Both the position numbers and the translations under genes were made by a program. This document shows, one piece after another, positions 61,944 through 64,000 of a stretch of DNA of 64,000 nt; the stretch's first letter is position 1, and each line of letters begins with the position of its first letter. Source of the stretch: an uncultured Prevotellaceae bacterium (GTDB lineage Bacteria > Bacteroidota > Bacteroidia > Bacteroidales > Bacteroidaceae); the NCBI GenBank assembly GCA_900317305.1, contig ONGG01000007.1, positions 55,872-119,871 of the forward strand. The letters run 5' to 3'. The notes beneath the pieces are model-generated. The model saw only the letters and a program-made list of their open reading frames with translations, did no database searches and was not told the DNA's origin.

Positions 61944-62408
61944 TCACGACATATTTCCTTGGATATAAATATCCTTATTAGGAGTTATTTTCATGCGGCC
62001 TCTTAGGTCTGTTCCTGGATAGTAATCGCCATTGTCCAATTTAGACCCAGAACCATAGACAGGGTAATTAGTCATCCCTTGGAAAGAGAACGGAGTTCCC
62101 TTAACGGTAGGATTACTTATTGTCTGAATACCTGAGAATTCCCCATCTGTCGTATAATTACGTCCCGTAAAAATTGCTAGAATAAGCACCCACAGTGCAT
62201 GCAACCAACTCCAAGAACCGGTATCGGTTTTATCTTGGAAATAGTGATCTGCACCACTTTGAAAGGAATCGACACCTAAAACTTTCTCCATGTGTCCAGA
62301 GTCAACATATAGATACTGTGCGGACTCTGCACAAATAGCCACATATTGGTCGGCAGAGAATTGTTCTGTAACCATAACAGGTTTTACCCATTGTTTCTTG
62401 ATATTCAT
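61944..62408 (-). CDS. Small protein with shared leader-like N-terminus, paralogue 2
   Basis: 154 residues (MNIKKQWVKPVMVTEQFSAD, then QYVAICAES). It keeps the KP, E-x-F and YVAxC pattern of its neighbours. A single hydrophobic stretch (SWLHALWVLILAIFTGRN, about residues 66-83) might span a membrane, which the other two lack. HYFQD, found at the end of paralogue 1, occurs here at about residue 55, so the parts are shuffled. It ends with a Gly/Asn-rich region. Function unknown. Confidence 0.7.
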   Translation of the reverse strand: MNIKKQWVKPVMVTEQFSADQYVAICAESAQYLYVDSGHMEKVLGVDSFQSGADHYFQDKTDTGSWSWLHALWVLILAIFTGRNYTTDGEFSGIQTISNPTVKGTPFSFQGMTNYPVYGSGSKLDNGDYYPGTDLRGRMKITPNKDIYIQGNMS

Positions 62409-62514
62409 AAGGCAATGAATTTAAATTGTTTTTATATTAAGTTTTTTCTAAGTCGATGGTATTGTGCAAACTGACACAACTAAAGAGTTGCTCCAATTGT
62501 TAATGATTTGGGGA

Positions 62515-62522
62515 CAAATATA
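62515..62522 (-). promoter_or_regulatory. -7 box of paralogue 2
   Basis: TATATTTG on the minus strand; a TTTG at 62532-62535 is too close (9 bases), so no -33 box is assigned. Leader of about 105 bases. Confidence 0.5.
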
Positions 62523-62545
62523 CATAATATGCAAACGTTACGATA

Positions 62546-62582
62546 ACATTATTGTAGAAAATTTGTCTACATAGGAATTTTT
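62546..62582 (-). promoter_or_regulatory. Shared palindromic element upstream of paralogue 2
   Basis: 35 of 37 bases match 61706-61742, including TGTAGA (62553-62558) and TCTACA (62566-62571) with the same seven-base spacing. It lies 23 bases upstream of the -7 box. Confidence 0.6.
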
Positions 62583-62630
62583 AGTCCGAAACAGCTGCTA
62601 CGAATAGAACTATTATTGAATAATTAGAAT

Positions 62631-62705
62631 GGGCATTCGTGTTCAACATTTTTACGCTTCGCGGATACACAAATGGCCATAAATATACATAAATGATTCA
62701 TGAAT
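62631..62705. repeat. Interspersed GGCATTCGTGTT repeat, copy B
   Basis: GGGCATTCGTGTTCAACATT, ACGCTTCGCGGATACAC, AAATGGCCATAAATATAC and ATGATTCATGAATGG. Preceded by CGAATAGAAC and AATTAGAAT, as in copy C (CGAATAGAGC, TTATTAAT). Confidence 0.8.
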
Positions 62706-62923
62706 GGTATTAAAACACAGATTACTGTGTTATGGCTAGAGAGTTAAGAAATGACGTGCTATCCGAGTTGGACAACATCTGAAGAAAAATAAAAAAACGT
62801 TTCGCTTGGAAAAAGGGAGACGAAACACTGACGTTCAGGAAAAGGCCACAAGGGCCTAGGAAAAAAGGAGAAAAATATTACGGGAAGAAATCGCAACGAA
62901 TAGAGCAATTAATGGTTATTAAT

Positions 62924-63000
62924 GGGCATTTGTGTTCAAACAAAAACGCTTCGCGAAACACGAATGGCCACGAATACACATTAATGGTTCATGAATGAAA
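62924..63000. repeat. Interspersed GGCATTCGTGTT repeat, copy C
   Basis: GGGCATTTGTGTTCAAAC, ACGCTTCGCGAAACACGAAT, GGCCACGAATACACATTAAT and GGTTCATGAATG. The 62706-62923 stretch between copies B and C holds no gene that I can support. Confidence 0.8.
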
Positions 63001-63030
63001 TCCCCCGGGGTCGTTTTGGCCTCGGGGGAT
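62996..63030 (-). terminator. Terminator of paralogue 3
   Basis: ATCCCCCG (63000-63007) pairs with CGGGGGAT (63023-63030), extended inside by GG/CC. On minus it is followed by TTTCATTC, a short T-tract. Confidence 0.75.
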
Positions 63031-63072
63031 GATATGTTTTTGAATATTGAGAAGTTTCTTTAATGATAATAG

Positions 63073-63483
63073 TTACGACATACCCTTTCTATCTGCATAT
63101 GTAATTTCTTTGAAATAATGAGTAACTCCTTCATAAGTAACTTTATATAATGAATTTACTCGAGACGTAATAGAAATCTCGGGATAATAATTATTATTAC
63201 TAAAATAATAATTTCCGTTAGTTGTTATCTCTTCTGGTGTTAAAGGGGCATCTCCATGTGTTTTGAAAACGGCATTATCCCCAGAAGGTACCTTACCTAA
63301 ATGAGTATGTCCACTTACCAACTGCGTATCATTTTGATTAATTTTGTTGTCCGGTTTAGCATCATTTATATATAAATACTTATAGCAATCCCCCTCTTTA
63401 ATATACCAGCACGAAGCGATATACTCATTGGGCGTGAAGATCTCTAGTTTTAGGGATGGCTTGTTGTAAACTTTTTTATCCAT
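63073..63483 (-). CDS. Small protein with shared leader-like N-terminus, paralogue 3
   Basis: 136 residues (MDKKVYNKPSLKLEIFTPNE, then YIASCWYIKEGDCYKY). It shares K-x-Y-x-KP, E-x-F-TP-x-EY and CWY with paralogue 1, and its end THYFKEITYADRKGMS is like that of paralogue 1 (THYFQD). The body is Asn/Asp/Thr-rich, with no signal or membrane helix. It has its own consensus promoter but lacks the palindromic element of the other two. Function unknown. Confidence 0.7.
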   Translation of the reverse strand: MDKKVYNKPSLKLEIFTPNEYIASCWYIKEGDCYKYLYINDAKPDNKINQNDTQLVSGHTHLGKVPSGDNAVFKTHGDAPLTPEEITTNGNYYFSNNNYYPEISITSRVNSLYKVTYEGVTHYFKEITYADRKGMS

Positions 63484-63545
63484 TTTGAATTCTCTTTAGC
63501 TGTTGTATAATACCTATTTTAAATACTCGTTATTGATTTGGAAAC

Positions 63546-63576
63546 CAAAGTTATAGAAAAGGAAAGTAACTGCAAA
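63546..63576 (-). promoter_or_regulatory. Promoter of paralogue 3
   Basis: On the minus strand, TAACTTTG (63546-63553) with TTTG (63573-63576) 19 bases upstream. The 63577-63926 stretch beyond it is AT-rich, with no gene seen; it contains TTTACAT twice (near 63657 and 63680). Confidence 0.72.
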
Positions 63577-63926
63577 GAAAAAAATGACATTTTTATTCCA
63601 CTATAAACAAAAAGTAATCAAAGAATCTGAAAAGGAATCAGTGTGAAAACTTTTAGTTTACATTAGTGAAAACTAGTAATTTACATCGCGTTTTCGGAGA
63701 GAATGGAAGAATGATGAAATGACAACAAAACACAATATTGACACCCGATAATGGCAAAAAAGTCAATCAGAGTTAAAGATGTAAATTATTTTTGTCATAA
63801 AAATAATATGCGAATGGACCACATTAATCTGGCTTCTTTCCACATGGAATATCGTATCATAATCGTTACAATCCAGACACCCTCTGACACAGGCCATGGT
63901 AATCTGAGTTTTTCAGTAATTTGTAC

Positions 63927-64000
63927 CTAAAATTCCTGCGTCACCGTTTTGGGCTTGGCCGGGCGGCCACGTTTGGGGGTGACGGACTTTTTCTTTGACA
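63927..64000 (-). CDS. C-terminal end of a gene with an AT-hook-like tail
   Basis: The last 23 codons, read on minus, are SKKKSVTPKRGRPAKPK then TVTQEF and a TAG. KRGRPAKPK is an AT-hook-type DNA-minor-groove motif within a Lys-rich tail, as seen at the ends of several Bacteroidota DNA-binding proteins. The body lies outside the window, so no family can be named. Confidence 0.55.
   Translation of the reverse strand, partial: SKKKSVTPKRGRPAKPKTVTQEF

Overview
The window looks like a chromosome segment from a Bacteroidales bacterium, most likely Prevotellaceae (Prevotella or a close genus). The evidence is: promoters of the Bacteroidota form TTTG-N19/20-TAnnTTTG at many gene starts; lipoproteins with a Cys lipobox; BACON and FISUMP-like modules; an UpxY (NusG-like) antiterminator; a C10 (streptopain/interpain) protease; an RprXY two-component pair; and RNase Y, ZapA, HU and S6-S18-L9 sequences of Bacteroidota type. 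No rRNA, tRNA, CRISPR array or complete insertion sequence was seen.

Layout. 0-4.5 kb: end of an imelysin-like gene, a di-haem oxidoreductase lipoprotein and a ResB/CcsA cytochrome c maturation protein. 4.4-8 kb: a small membrane protein, then (minus strand) a coiled-coil protein, zapA and rny, and an unknown conserved gene. 8.3-12.2 kb: rfbA, a Wzc-type tyrosine autokinase with a very Tyr-rich tail, and a HAD phosphatase. 12.5-17.3 kb: HU, a 29-residue COX24-like basic protein, RNase G, a C10 protease and an AlaX-like editing protein.

17.4-31.2 kb is the most unusual part. It is a co-directional minus-strand cluster that is visibly more AT-rich than its flanks. In transcription order it encodes a helix-turn-helix-like regulator, a transmembrane Ser/Thr kinase, a lipoprotein, a highly structured candidate RNA with its own promoter, a small membrane protein, a 1024-residue tubulin/FtsZ-like protein fused to a GYF_2 domain, a zinc-ribbon membrane protein with a MORN-like end, three small exported proteins, an outer-membrane barrel, and a surface lipoprotein with seven BACON repeats. 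A decayed relative of that lipoprotein ends the cluster. The gene set spans cytoplasm to cell surface and may be an undescribed kinase-regulated envelope system.

31.4-45.6 kb holds a barrel protein and lipoprotein, an amylase pseudogene that has lost its nucleophile segment, fabD, rpsF-rpsR-rplI, rprXY, a nucleotidyltransferase-like gene, tsaC-like/ClC/fmt and a ROK glucokinase. 45.8-50.2 kb: a LysE-type exporter, DUF4924, rfbD, prfC and an orphan upxY. 50.5-57.6 kb: a complete trp operon in the order DCFA-BEG, preceded by a textbook attenuator whose leader peptide has three consecutive Trp codons. 57.8-60.6 kb: a 41-residue ORF, rpe, an ECF sigma factor, a cobalamin riboswitch with no recognisable target gene, and a lipoprotein. 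60.6-64 kb: a repeat-rich, AT-rich, gene-poor stretch with three paralogous small proteins that share an N-terminal motif. Two of them share an almost identical upstream palindromic element.

Two families of tandem repeats carry complete promoters and sit directly upstream of fabD, upxY and the nucleotidyltransferase gene. This suggests that repeat expansion or contraction could tune promoter number.
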